Assembly (NCBI GenBank): GCA_023228705.1
Contig: JALOAS010000081.1
Location: forward strand, 1 to 14,602
Direction of reading: 5' to 3'
DNA: 14,602 bases
Source of the DNA: Ottowia sp.
GTDB taxonomy: Bacteria; Pseudomonadota; Gammaproteobacteria; Burkholderiales; Burkholderiaceae_C
A model generated the notes under the pieces. That model did no database searches. It saw only the letters and a list, made by a program, of their open reading frames with translations, and was not told the origin of the DNA. The translations under genes were made by a program, and so were the position numbers. Every line of letters begins with the position of its first letter. Within the stretch, counting starts at the first letter, position 1. Shown piece after piece: positions 1 to 6,393 of the stretch.

Positions 1-93
1 ACGCTCAACGCTCAACGCTCAACGCTCAACGCTCAACGCTCAACGCTCAACGCTCAACGCTCAACGCTCAACGCTCAACGCTCAACGCTCAAC
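1..93. repeat. Heptamer tandem array (CTCAACG)n
   Basis: Uninterrupted head-to-tail copies of the 7-bp unit CTCAACG fill this stretch, about 13 units, and run off the left window edge, so the true size is unknown. The same heptamer occurs in 2 to 4 copies inside the three dispersed elements at 146-310, 2500-2623 and 11281-11436. The array is therefore probably an expanded version of their internal segment. The unit length is not a multiple of three and no gene is seen across it. Copy-number change by slippage is expected but cannot be shown from one sequence. Confidence 0.95.
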
Positions 94-111
94 CTCCCCA
101 TGGCGCCCTCG

Positions 112-145
112 CCGCGATTCCCCGCTCTCCGCGATTCCCCGCTCT
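112..145. repeat. Perfect 17-bp tandem duplication
   Basis: The 17-mer CCGCGATTCCCCGCTCT occurs twice back to back (112-128 and 129-145), directly outside one terminal repeat of the element at 146-310. The reverse complement of the same sequence, once, lies just outside the matching end of the copy at 2500-2623. This suggests that the dispersed element extends past its terminal repeat or that the neighbouring sequence travels with it. Confidence 0.85.
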
Positions 146-310
146 GGATGACAGATGACAGATGACCTCGGCCCTTGCGGGCCTTGTATGAAAGCCGCCT
201 GCGGCGACTGATGAAGGTTTGGCGTTGAGCGTTGAGCGTGGTGGGCATACGCCGGACGCTGGACGCAATACGCTCAACCTCATCGAAGCGCCAGCGAGGT
301 CATCCGTCAT
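146..310 (-). repeat. Dispersed inverted-repeat-bounded element, copy A
   Basis: This is copy A of a three-copy family, inverted relative to the copies at 2500-2623 and 11281-11436. One end reads GGATGACAGATGAC (from 146); the other carries the complementary motif GTCATCCGTCAT. Two heptamers (as CGTTGAG) lie inside, next to the family core that includes GACGCTGGACGCAATACG. Compared with copy B it has about 36 extra bases with two small hairpins: GGCCCTTGCGGGCC (170-183) and GCCGCCTGCGGC (194-205). It has no transposase gene, so it would be a non-autonomous, MITE-like or REP-like intergenic repeat. It lies downstream of coq7. Confidence 0.8.
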
Positions 311-358
311 GCGCCAACGCTCGACCATCCGCCATGGTGCCCCGTCGCGGTGCGCGCC

Positions 359-1003
359 TCAAATGTAATGCGCCGTGCGTGTCATCACGCGCGCCGCCAG
401 CTTCATCAGCCCGCGTACCGGCAGCGGCGGGGGGCTGCCGCCGGCGTCCAGCGCGTTTTCGGCGTGGCGCGCCTCGTCCTTTTTCATCTGCGCCACGATG
501 GCGCGTGACGCGCGGTCGGCCTGCGGCAGGCGTTCCATGTGACTGGCCAGGTGCGCTTCCACCTGGCGCTCGGTCTCAACCACAAAGCCCAGGCTCAGCC
601 GGTCGCCGCCCAGCCTGCCCGCCAGCACCCCGAATCCAAACGCGCCGGCGTACCACAGCGGGTTCAGCCAGGACGTGTGTTCATCCAGTTCCTGCAGCCG
701 CTCCTGCGTCCACGCCAGATGGTCTGTTTCCTCGCGTGCCGCTGCATCAAACTGCCGCCGCAACGTATCGTCGCGCGTGGTCAGCGCCTGCGCGGTGTAC
801 ATGGCCTGTGCACACACCTCGCCCACGTGGTTCACGCGCATGAGCGCGCCGGAGAGCCGTCGCTCTTCCTCGCTCAGTTCGGGCGCATCCTGCACGGCGC
901 GCGCCGGATTCTCGCGCGTGGCCTGCGGCCGCGCGAGCAGCGTGCGCAGCGTGTTGTCGGCCGCGCCCAGCAGACGGTCTGAAAGCGAGTGCATGGCTGG
1001 CAT
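359..1003 (-). CDS. coq7: Coq7-type 2-polyprenyl-3-methyl-6-methoxy-1,4-benzoquinol hydroxylase
   Basis: A 214-residue di-iron monooxygenase of the Coq7 family, which carries out a late ring hydroxylation in ubiquinone synthesis at the inner membrane. The ferritin-like fold is recognisable from its metal-ligand motifs. E62 lies in MRVNHVGEVCAQ, E92xxH95 in REETDHLAW, E143/E145 in FVVETERQVEAHL, and E177xxH180 in KKDEARHA. The segment around residues 115-131 (YAGAFGFGVLAGR) is the usual hydrophobic membrane-associating helix. I chose the ATG at 1003; a second in-frame ATG three codons later (994) is also possible. Neither has a strong Shine-Dalgarno sequence. The length is typical of the bacterial short form. 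It is transcribed away from the porin genes and no operon partner is visible. The function call is secure; the exact start is less so. Confidence 0.95.
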   Translation of the reverse strand: MPAMHSLSDRLLGAADNTLRTLLARPQATRENPARAVQDAPELSEEERRLSGALMRVNHVGEVCAQAMYTAQALTTRDDTLRRQFDAAAREETDHLAWTQERLQELDEHTSWLNPLWYAGAFGFGVLAGRLGGDRLSLGFVVETERQVEAHLASHMERLPQADRASRAIVAQMKKDEARHAENALDAGGSPPPLPVRGLMKLAARVMTRTAHYI

Positions 1004-1394
1004 CTTAATTCAAAGCCCTGCGACCGTGCGCAAGAGGCGGAGCAAGCAGGCGGCCAGATGTTCCTGTCAGGTGCTCATAGGTGCTCATGCTCGTGTGCCG
1101 TGGCCGGCTGCAACGCGCACCTTTGCCATGGCAGAGCGCGGCCCGGCCAGCGACGGCCTGGCGCGCCGGTCTGTTGCATATCACCAACGATCGCGCCGCG
1201 CTTTGTAGCGCAAATGCAACAGCTGGCCGCCGATTTCCGTCTTTTCCATCCAAAGTCTTTGCATGTTGGTCGCGGGTCTGTTGCAATAGACCCAGCTTCC
1301 CGATTTGGGGAGGTTGGCCCGGGGAACCGGCGGGAACTGCCACATGGCCCCTTCGCACCGGCGCCCTTAGTGTTAAACCTTGGAGAATCTTGAA
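1004..1394. other. Intergenic region between coq7 and the first porin gene
   Basis: This 391-bp spacer between divergent genes holds a direct repeat of a near-10-mer (GTGCTCATAG then GTGCTCATGC, 1071-1090). It also has a 9-bp inverted repeat, CTGTTGCAT at 1171-1179 and ATGCAACAG at 1214-1222, and the porin promoter candidate at 1259-1287. The inverted repeat could form a long-looped hairpin or a protein-binding site. No coding sequence is supported here, although several high-GC frames stay open. Confidence 0.6.
1259..1287 (+). promoter_or_regulatory. Candidate promoter of porin gene 1
   Basis: A -35-like TTGCAT (1259-1264) and a -10-like TGCAAT (1282-1287) are separated by exactly 17 bp. 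The same pair with the same spacing (TTGCAA, 17 bp, TGCAAT) stands upstream of the second porin gene, within shared flanking words (GACTTTGCA or GTCTTTGCA, and CTGTTGCAATAGA). This predicts a leader of about 100 nt. The -10 match to consensus is only 4 of 6, so the conservation between paralogs is the main support. Confidence 0.5.
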
Positions 1395-2348
1395 ATGAAA
1401 AAATCTCTGATCGCATTGGCCGTCTTGGCCACTGCCGGCCTGGGCTTTTCCGGAGTCGCGGCAGCTCAGTCTTCGGTCACTTTGTATGGCGTGGCAGATG
1501 CCGGCATCGGCAAGGCCAAGTCGGCTGGCGATGACCGTGTGCACATGCTCAGCTCGAGCATGATGAACAACGGCACCAGCCGCCTGGGCGTGCGCGGTGT
1601 GGAAGATCTGGGTAGCGGGCTCAAGGTGGGCTTCAACTTTGAGCAAGGCTTGAGCTTGAATGATGGTAGGGGCAATCTCAGCGGCGGCAACACGTGGAGC
1701 CGTGCCGCCAACGTCTGGATCGGCGGTGACTGGGGTACCTTCAAGATGGGCCGCACCCTGAATCCCTCGTTCTTTGGCGTTGCCGCTTGGGAACTGACAG
1801 GGACGGCCAACTACTCGGTGGTTGGAAATACTTACAATTTTGCTGACAGTGGCGCGCGTAACAGCAGCCAGTTCAGCTACAAGACGCCCAATTTCAATGG
1901 GCTTAGTGCCGAGCTGGGCTACATTTTCAAGAGTGACAATGTTATCGGTGGCGTAGAACGCGAGAAGTGGGACGCCAACGTGGTATATGCCAACGGCCCG
2001 ATAGCTGCTGGCTTGTCTGTCAACAAGACCAAAGACTTCAAGACCCACTACTCCTTGGGTGGCAAGTACAACTTTGGCCAATTTGCGGTTGCCGCATCGT
2101 ACAGCGACACCGGTGAAACCAATCTTCGGCGTCGTGGCTTTTCGCTGGGCGGCTCGTTCAATACTGGTCCGTTCACGGCTACGCTGGATCTGACGCGTGA
2201 TACCAAGAATGACGTCGGCCCCAAGAAGTACACCAACGGCTTGCTGGAAGGCAAGTACGCCCTGTCCAAGCGTACTTTTGTGTATGCTGCCTACCTGCGC
2301 TTCGATGGCGAAAACAACTACGGTATTGGCATGCGCCACAATTTCTGA
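1395..2348 (+). CDS. Gram-negative porin (Burkholderiales general porin family), copy 1
   Basis: A 317-residue outer-membrane porin forming a passive channel for small hydrophilic solutes. A classic signal peptide (MKKSLIALAVLATAGLGFSG and onward) ends at AAA-QSS, and the mature protein starts QSSVTLYGVADAGIG, the hallmark of the trimeric 16-strand porins of this order. It ends in RHNF, with the terminal Phe used for outer-membrane assembly. The start is the ATG at 1395, placed 8 nt after a GGAGA ribosome site at 1382-1386; the in-frame TTG at 1380 is too early because it would precede that site. It is paralogous to the gene at 2982-3941. The part from about 1520 to 1740 is nearly identical in DNA, while the signal peptide and the loops after residue 115 differ strongly. 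A double hairpin and terminator follow. Substrate preference cannot be told from sequence. Confidence 0.95.
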   Translation: MKKSLIALAVLATAGLGFSGVAAAQSSVTLYGVADAGIGKAKSAGDDRVHMLSSSMMNNGTSRLGVRGVEDLGSGLKVGFNFEQGLSLNDGRGNLSGGNTWSRAANVWIGGDWGTFKMGRTLNPSFFGVAAWELTGTANYSVVGNTYNFADSGARNSSQFSYKTPNFNGLSAELGYIFKSDNVIGGVEREKWDANVVYANGPIAAGLSVNKTKDFKTHYSLGGKYNFGQFAVAASYSDTGETNLRRRGFSLGGSFNTGPFTATLDLTRDTKNDVGPKKYTNGLLEGKYALSKRTFVYAAYLRFDGENNYGIGMRHNF

Positions 2349-2356
2349 TCACGCAG

Positions 2357-2408
2357 CTGCCCGCACGGGCAGTGCATGATTTCAAAGCCACCTTCGGGTG
2401 GCTTTTTT
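2357..2408 (+). terminator. Double hairpin and rho-independent terminator after porin 1
   Basis: A perfect hairpin (CTGCCCG, 2-nt loop, CGGGCAG; 2357-2372) is followed by a second one, AAAGCCACC-TTCG-GGTGGCTTT, ending in a run of six T (2384-2408). The stable TTCG tetraloop and the T run are the normal signs of intrinsic termination. Almost the same arrangement follows the second porin gene. Confidence 0.9.
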
Positions 2409-2499
2409 CATGGTGCGCCGTATTGTGCGCTCCATTTGGTTTCCCGGGCCGGGAGCTGCTGTTTGCAGGAAGCCCGTTTTCGGGCGGATTGGCGTTGGT

Positions 2500-2623
2500 G
2501 GATGACGGATGACCTCGCTGGCGCTTCGATGAGGTTGAGCGTATTGCGTCCAGCGTCCGGCGTATGCCCACCACGCTCAACGCTCAACGCCAAACCTTCA
2601 TGGGCCGAGATCATCTGTCATCC
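2500..2623 (+). repeat. Dispersed inverted-repeat-bounded element, copy B
   Basis: The most compact copy (124 bp) and the best one for defining the ends. The left end GGATGACGGATGACCTC (2500-2516) matches the reverse complement of the right end (2607-2623) at 15 of 17 positions. Between the ends are the shared core (CTCGCTGGCGCTTCGATGAG, then TTGCGTCCAGCGTCCGGCG) and two CTCAACG heptamers. The flank after the right end (GGAGCGGGGAATCGCG, 2624-2639) is shared, inverted, with copy A. No obvious target-site duplication is seen. Confidence 0.85.
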
Positions 2624-2835
2624 GGAGCGGGGAATCGCGACGAGGGCGCCGCTTCCACGAGCGCAGGGGCTCCGCGGACGCTGCCCCACATGCGCCGCAT
2701 CTGCGGGCGCGGCGGGCGATGGCGGTGCCAAGGTGGAGCGAGGAACTGCGCAGCCTGCCAAAGCCAAGCAGCAGGCCATTTTGTCTCTATTTGGTAACAC
2801 AAACCCGCCAAACAGCCACTTTCTGTCGCCAGACT

Positions 2836-2864
2836 TTGCAAATTCTCGGGCGAGCTGTTGCAAT
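2836..2864 (+). promoter_or_regulatory. Candidate promoter of porin gene 2
   Basis: TTGCAA (2836-2841), a 17-bp spacer and TGCAAT (2859-2864) repeat the layout seen upstream of porin 1, including the common words ACTTTGCA and CTGTTGCAATAGA. The start codon is about 118 nt further on, similar to the other gene. Similarity to the sigma-70 consensus at -10 is modest. Confidence 0.5.
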
Positions 2865-2981
2865 AGATGGATCTTTCCGTCGGGAGGGTTGGTTCCGGAC
2901 TGTAACGGCTGTTATGCCATGCGAACTGGCGAGCGTGCAGTTGCCTGGACCCGTGTTGAATCAGAGACAGGAGAAGTCGTG

Positions 2982-3941
2982 ATGAAGAAGTGTCTCATCG
3001 CATGCGCCGCCATGGGTCTGGCAGGCTTGGGGTTTTCAGGCGTTGCAGTGGCGCAGTCATCCGTGACGCTGTATGGCGTGGCCGATGCCGGTATCGGCAA
3101 GGTCAAGTCAGCTGGCGATGACCGGGTGCACATGCTCAGCTCGAGCATGATGAACAACGGCACCAGCCGCCTGGGCGTGCGCGGTACGGAAGATCTGGGT
3201 GGTGGGCTCAAGGCGGGCTTCAACTTTGAGCAGGGCCTGAGCTTGAATGATGGTCAAGGCAATCTCAGCGGAGGCAACACGTGGAGCCGTGCCGCCAACG
3301 TCTGGATCGGCGGCGACTGGGGTACCCTGACCCTTGGGCGGCGCCTGAACCCCTCCTACGATGCCGAATACATGTGGGAGCTGACGGGTGGCGCCAATTA
3401 CTATGTGGCCGGCCCGACATACAACTATGCCGGCCAGGGCGACACGCGCACCAGCAGCCAGTTCATGTATGCCACGCCGGACATCGGCGGATTCAGCGCG
3501 GAACTGGCGTACGTGGCCAAGGACGACAACGCAGGCAAGCACAAGTTTGACGTGGGGCTGATGTACCAGCAGGGCCCCATAGGCGTGGGCCTGGCCATCA
3601 ACAAGACCAAGAGCGAGAAGACCAATTACTCGCTGGGGGGCCGCTACAGCTTTGGCCAGATCGATGTGGCCGCGTCATACGCGCGCGTGGGTGACGACAG
3701 TACCCCGACGCGCGAACGTCGCCGGTATACGCTGGGGGCCAGCTACCAGATGAATCCGTTCACCGTAACGCTGGACCTGGCGCGTGACGTGCGCAACCAC
3801 ACCAGCGTAAACAACAAGAAATACACCAACGGCGTGCTGGAGGGCAAGTATGCGCTGTCCAAGCGCACCTTTGTGTACGCTGCCTACCTGCGCCTGGATG
3901 GCGACAACAACTACGGGCTGGGGCTGCGACACAATTTCTGA
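2982..3941 (+). CDS. Gram-negative porin (Burkholderiales general porin family), copy 2
   Basis: A 319-residue paralog of the porin at 1395-2348. The signal peptide (MKKCLIACAAMGLAGLGFSG and onward) is cleaved at AVA-QSS, the mature protein begins QSSVTLYGVADAGIGK, and it ends RHNF. The ATG at 2982 lies 8 nt after AGGAG (2969-2973), which decides the start over the very long in-frame upstream extension. Residues about 42-115 are almost the same as in copy 1, both in protein and DNA. Strands and loops after that differ, for example WELTGGANYYVAGPTYNY against WELTGTANYSVVGNTYNF, so the pore or surface properties may differ. It has its own promoter candidate and terminator, so it is probably a separate transcript rather than part of an operon with copy 1. 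Confidence 0.95.
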   Translation: MKKCLIACAAMGLAGLGFSGVAVAQSSVTLYGVADAGIGKVKSAGDDRVHMLSSSMMNNGTSRLGVRGTEDLGGGLKAGFNFEQGLSLNDGQGNLSGGNTWSRAANVWIGGDWGTLTLGRRLNPSYDAEYMWELTGGANYYVAGPTYNYAGQGDTRTSSQFMYATPDIGGFSAELAYVAKDDNAGKHKFDVGLMYQQGPIGVGLAINKTKSEKTNYSLGGRYSFGQIDVAASYARVGDDSTPTRERRRYTLGASYQMNPFTVTLDLARDVRNHTSVNNKKYTNGVLEGKYALSKRTFVYAAYLRLDGDNNYGLGLRHNF

Positions 3942-3949
3942 TCCCGCTG

Positions 3950-4001
3950 CTGCCCGCATGGGCAGTGCATGATTTCAAGGCCACCTTCGGGTGGCTTTTT
4001 T
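3950..4001 (+). terminator. Double hairpin and rho-independent terminator after porin 2
   Basis: A first hairpin CTGCCC-GCAT-GGGCAG (3950-3965) is followed by GCCACC-TTCG-GGTGGC with a run of six T (3980-4001). Sequence and spacing copy the 3' end of porin 1 with only a few changes, including the stretch between the hairpins (AGTGCATGATTTCAA). Confidence 0.9.
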
Positions 4002-4103
4002 CATGGCACTGCAGTGTGCGTCGTGATTGAGTGCGGCTTGACCGCCTATCGCCCGCGTTCGGGTCGAGTGAATGGCGATGGAGCGTGGCGATGGTGGTTG
4101 CAA

Positions 4104-4134
4104 TCCGGAATCGCGGCGGGGGCGCCGTCCCCAC
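4104..4134. repeat. Degenerate fragment of the element's outer flank
   Basis: The sequence TCCGGAATCGCGGCGGGGGC and the bases after it match the flank beyond the right end of copy B (2621-2659) apart from an internal gap of about 6-7 nt and a few substitutions. No element core accompanies it. It may be a remnant of an older copy in the spacer between porin 2 and hslR (4002-4252), where I see nothing else. Confidence 0.5.
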
Positions 4135-4252
4135 GGAACGGGGCGCATGAGACGACGATCCGCAACGACCAGCTGGAATGGGGTGGCACCGGCGAAGATT
4201 GTCCTCTCATCTGCACACTACCGGAGGTCGATTCTTGCGCTACAGTGATCCC

Positions 4253-4699
4253 ATGAAAGCAGAGCCATTGCAGCAGCAGCGCCTGGACAAATGGCTGTGG
4301 GCCGCGCGCTTCTACAAGACGCGGGCGCTGGCGGTGCAGCAGGTCAAGCTGGGTCGCGTGCGCGTGGCCGGGCACGATGCCAAGCCCGCGCGTGAGCTGC
4401 GCGTGGGCGATGCGGTGTGGCTGCGGCGCGGCCGGGTTGAACTGGAGGTTGTGGTGCAGGGCCTGAGCAACGTGCGCGGCCCGGCGCCGGTTGCGCAGCA
4501 GCTTTATGTGGAGACGCCGGACAGCCAGGCCCGACGCGAGCGTGCCGCAGCCAGCCGCCGGCTGGCGCCGGAACCGGCGCACGCCATCGGCAGTGGCCGC
4601 CCGACCAAGCGCGACCGCCGGGCGTTGGACCGCGAGCGTCGTGCGGCGCTGGACGCGCGCTGGTCAGCGGTGTCGGCTTCTCGAGACCGGCGCGACTAA
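4253..4699 (+). CDS. hslR: Heat shock protein 15 (Hsp15), S4-domain ribosome-associated RNA-binding protein
   Basis: A 148-residue S4 RNA-binding protein. Hsp15 binds 50S subunits that still carry a nascent chain on peptidyl-tRNA after premature dissociation, and helps recycle them. The S4 domain is at residues 11-60 (RLDKWLWAARFYKTRALAVQ, then VGDAVWLRRG). The C-terminus is strongly basic (KRDRRALDRERRAALDARW), as in the family but somewhat longer. The ATG at 4253 places ten residues before LDKWLW, exactly as in the E. coli protein, which is why I chose it. It has no Shine-Dalgarno sequence in range, whereas an in-frame TTG at 4235 sits 7 nt after GGAGG (4223-4227) and would add six residues. 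A -10-like TACAGT (4241-4246) just before the ATG leaves a leaderless transcript possible. Confidence 0.93.
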   Translation: MKAEPLQQQRLDKWLWAARFYKTRALAVQQVKLGRVRVAGHDAKPARELRVGDAVWLRRGRVELEVVVQGLSNVRGPAPVAQQLYVETPDSQARRERAAASRRLAPEPAHAIGSGRPTKRDRRALDRERRAALDARWSAVSASRDRRD

Positions 4700-4848
4700 G
4701 TTCGCGTGCCGGGATCTGGCTCCAGCTGGCATGAGCGGGGCGGGGTGTCGTGCGCTGTGACAGGCGGTGCGCCGCGCTGCGTTGAGATGGGAGCGGCTGT
4801 TACTGCTTTCCGGCGTGGCCAGCCGGCAGGTCAGCCACCCGTGGTGAC

Positions 4849-6342
4849 TCAAACGGCAGGAACGGGGCCCGGCTGGATCTGTGCTGAGGGCGCGCTCTGC
4901 GCCAACTCGTCGCCCAGGATCAGGCGATCCAGCTCGGCCTTGGGCGTGTCCAGGTACCTGCGGCCAAAGACCAGGTAAAAGACCAGTCCGAGTGCGGCCC
5001 AGCACAGCAGCGCGATCCAGGCCGGGCCATCCAGGAAGCCGGGCGCGCCGGGGATGAGCAGCAGGCCGAGGAAACCCAGGCTGAACACAAATCCCAGCAG
5101 CGCGACCAGCTTCTTGACCGGGGCGATTTCCGTGCACAGCGGGCCGCGGCGTCCTGTGGCGGACCAGCCAAAGAGGCGGTAGGCAACGGCGCAGTAGTAG
5201 ATGAACGCCACCGAAATGCCGACCGCCGACATGTCGACGATCCACAGCAGCACCGAGCGCCCGAACCAGGGGGCGAGCAGGCAGAATGCGCAGGCAAAGA
5301 GGATGTTCACGTACGGCGTGCAGTACTTCCCGTGCAGCCGGGAAAACACCGGCGGCAGCGCCTTGGCGCGGCTCATGGCAAACATGAGGCGGCTGCAGGA
5401 AATGTAGAACCCGATCAGCCCGGTGAAAATGCCCATGCACAGCGCCAGCGCCAGCGCGGACAGGCCCAGCGTGCCCAGCAGGCCGGAGACCACCTGGCCC
5501 GTGCCCCACAGCGGCTTTTGCGCGACCAGCTCGGTCCAGGGCATGGCCACGCCGGTGGCAATGATCATGACGGAGTAGTGCGTTGCGGCAACCGCCAGCG
5601 CGGCCAGGATGAGGAACGTGGCCTTGGCCGGGGAGAAGTTGAATTCCTCGGCGGCCTGCGGCACGGTGTCAAAGCCCACGTAGGCCCAGGGCGAGATGGC
5701 GACGATGGCGCCAACGGCCGACCAGGTGGGCAGGCCCGGCTTGAACGCGGGCGAGAGGTTGCCCAGCGCGCTCTGCGGCGATGTGACCATGCCCAGCGCC
5801 ACGCCGCCGGCAGCGACGAGGAGGATGACGCAGAAGTAGAACTGCGTCTGCGCGGTGGAGTCGGCGCCGCGGATGTTGAGCCAGGCAAACGCGACCAGGA
5901 TGAGGCTGGCCAGCACGACCTCGCCCAGATACACGTCCCATCCGGCGACGCTGTACAGCAGCCCGATCTCCACTGCGTGCGGCCACAGGAACTTGAACAG
6001 CAGCGCAAACGCCGAGGCGTTGAGCGCGATGATGGCGCCGTACCCCATGATGAGGAACCAGCCGCAGAAAAACGCGTGCTTGCGGCCAAAGGCCAGGTAC
6101 GAGTACGTGAACGCACCGCCGGTGACCGGGTACGCCTTGACCAGGTACCCTGTGCTGAGCCCGACCAGGCTCAGGATGAGGGCGCCTATCCACAGGCCCA
6201 GGATGACACCCATGGGGCCGGCCATGCCCATCCATTCGGCCGGCAACACAAAGCTGCCCCAGCCTATGGCGGATCCGAACGCAATGGCCCAGACCCAGTG
6301 CGGCTTGAAGCATTTTGTCAGTTGGGCTCTCTCTTCAGGCAT
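4849..6342 (-). CDS. APC-superfamily amino acid permease, candidate taurine importer
   Basis: A 497-residue inner-membrane transporter with about 12 hydrophobic segments. The first carries the broken-helix signature GSAIGWGSFVLPAEW (residues 23-37), and PVTGGAFTYSYLAFGRKHAF (72-91) is the typical APC segment around TM3. The start ATG at 6342 is preceded by a strong ribosome site GAGGAGGAG 5 nt upstream. It lies 51 bp after tauY on the same strand and is probably the last gene of the tauX-tauY-permease transcript. APC carriers exchange or symport amino acids and amines. Import of taurine is inferred only from position: the usual taurine ABC transporter (TauABC) or TRAP system is not in view. 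The substrate could also be another amine or amino acid. Confidence 0.85.
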   Translation of the reverse strand: MPEERAQLTKCFKPHWVWAIAFGSAIGWGSFVLPAEWMGMAGPMGVILGLWIGALILSLVGLSTGYLVKAYPVTGGAFTYSYLAFGRKHAFFCGWFLIMGYGAIIALNASAFALLFKFLWPHAVEIGLLYSVAGWDVYLGEVVLASLILVAFAWLNIRGADSTAQTQFYFCVILLVAAGGVALGMVTSPQSALGNLSPAFKPGLPTWSAVGAIVAISPWAYVGFDTVPQAAEEFNFSPAKATFLILAALAVAATHYSVMIIATGVAMPWTELVAQKPLWGTGQVVSGLLGTLGLSALALALCMGIFTGLIGFYISCSRLMFAMSRAKALPPVFSRLHGKYCTPYVNILFACAFCLLAPWFGRSVLLWIVDMSAVGISVAFIYYCAVAYRLFGWSATGRRGPLCTEIAPVKKLVALLGFVFSLGFLGLLLIPGAPGFLDGPAWIALLCWAALGLVFYLVFGRRYLDTPKAELDRLILGDELAQSAPSAQIQPGPVPAV

Positions 6343-6393
6343 GATGTCTCCTCCTCGGTTGCTGGAGCGGTGCGATGCGGGTGTCGGAGCGTG

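Larger units (their letters stand above)
2409..2981. other. Intergenic region between the two porin genes
   Basis: This 573-bp spacer holds the dispersed element copy B (2500-2623), its shared outer flank (2624-2660), a GC-rich stretch without recognisable content (2661-2800) and the porin 2 promoter candidate (2836-2864). One frame is open right through it into the porin gene. However, it crosses the repeat element, has no start signal and no family resemblance, so I do not count it as coding. Confidence 0.6.

Noticed and set aside
1..93. CRISPR array or plasmid iterons
   Set aside because: The units are 7 bp, contiguous and without spacers, and no cas or replication gene is nearby. The heptamer belongs to the dispersed element.
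1005..2339. A 444-codon open frame on the minus strand opposite porin 1
   Set aside because: It is antisense to a secure porin gene, has no recognisable domain, and reflects high third-position GC. A similar antisense frame appears opposite porin 2 where the two genes are alike.
2376..2981. A 202-codon in-frame extension upstream of the second porin
   Set aside because: It runs through the repeat element and the promoter candidate. The porin has a clear signal peptide and a ribosome site at 2969-2973, so the extension is an open frame by base composition only.
4700..4848. Terminator or small gene between hslR and the permease
   Set aside because: A small bulged hairpin (around 4832-4850) is present but without a T run, and no reading frame shows a start signal or family resemblance.
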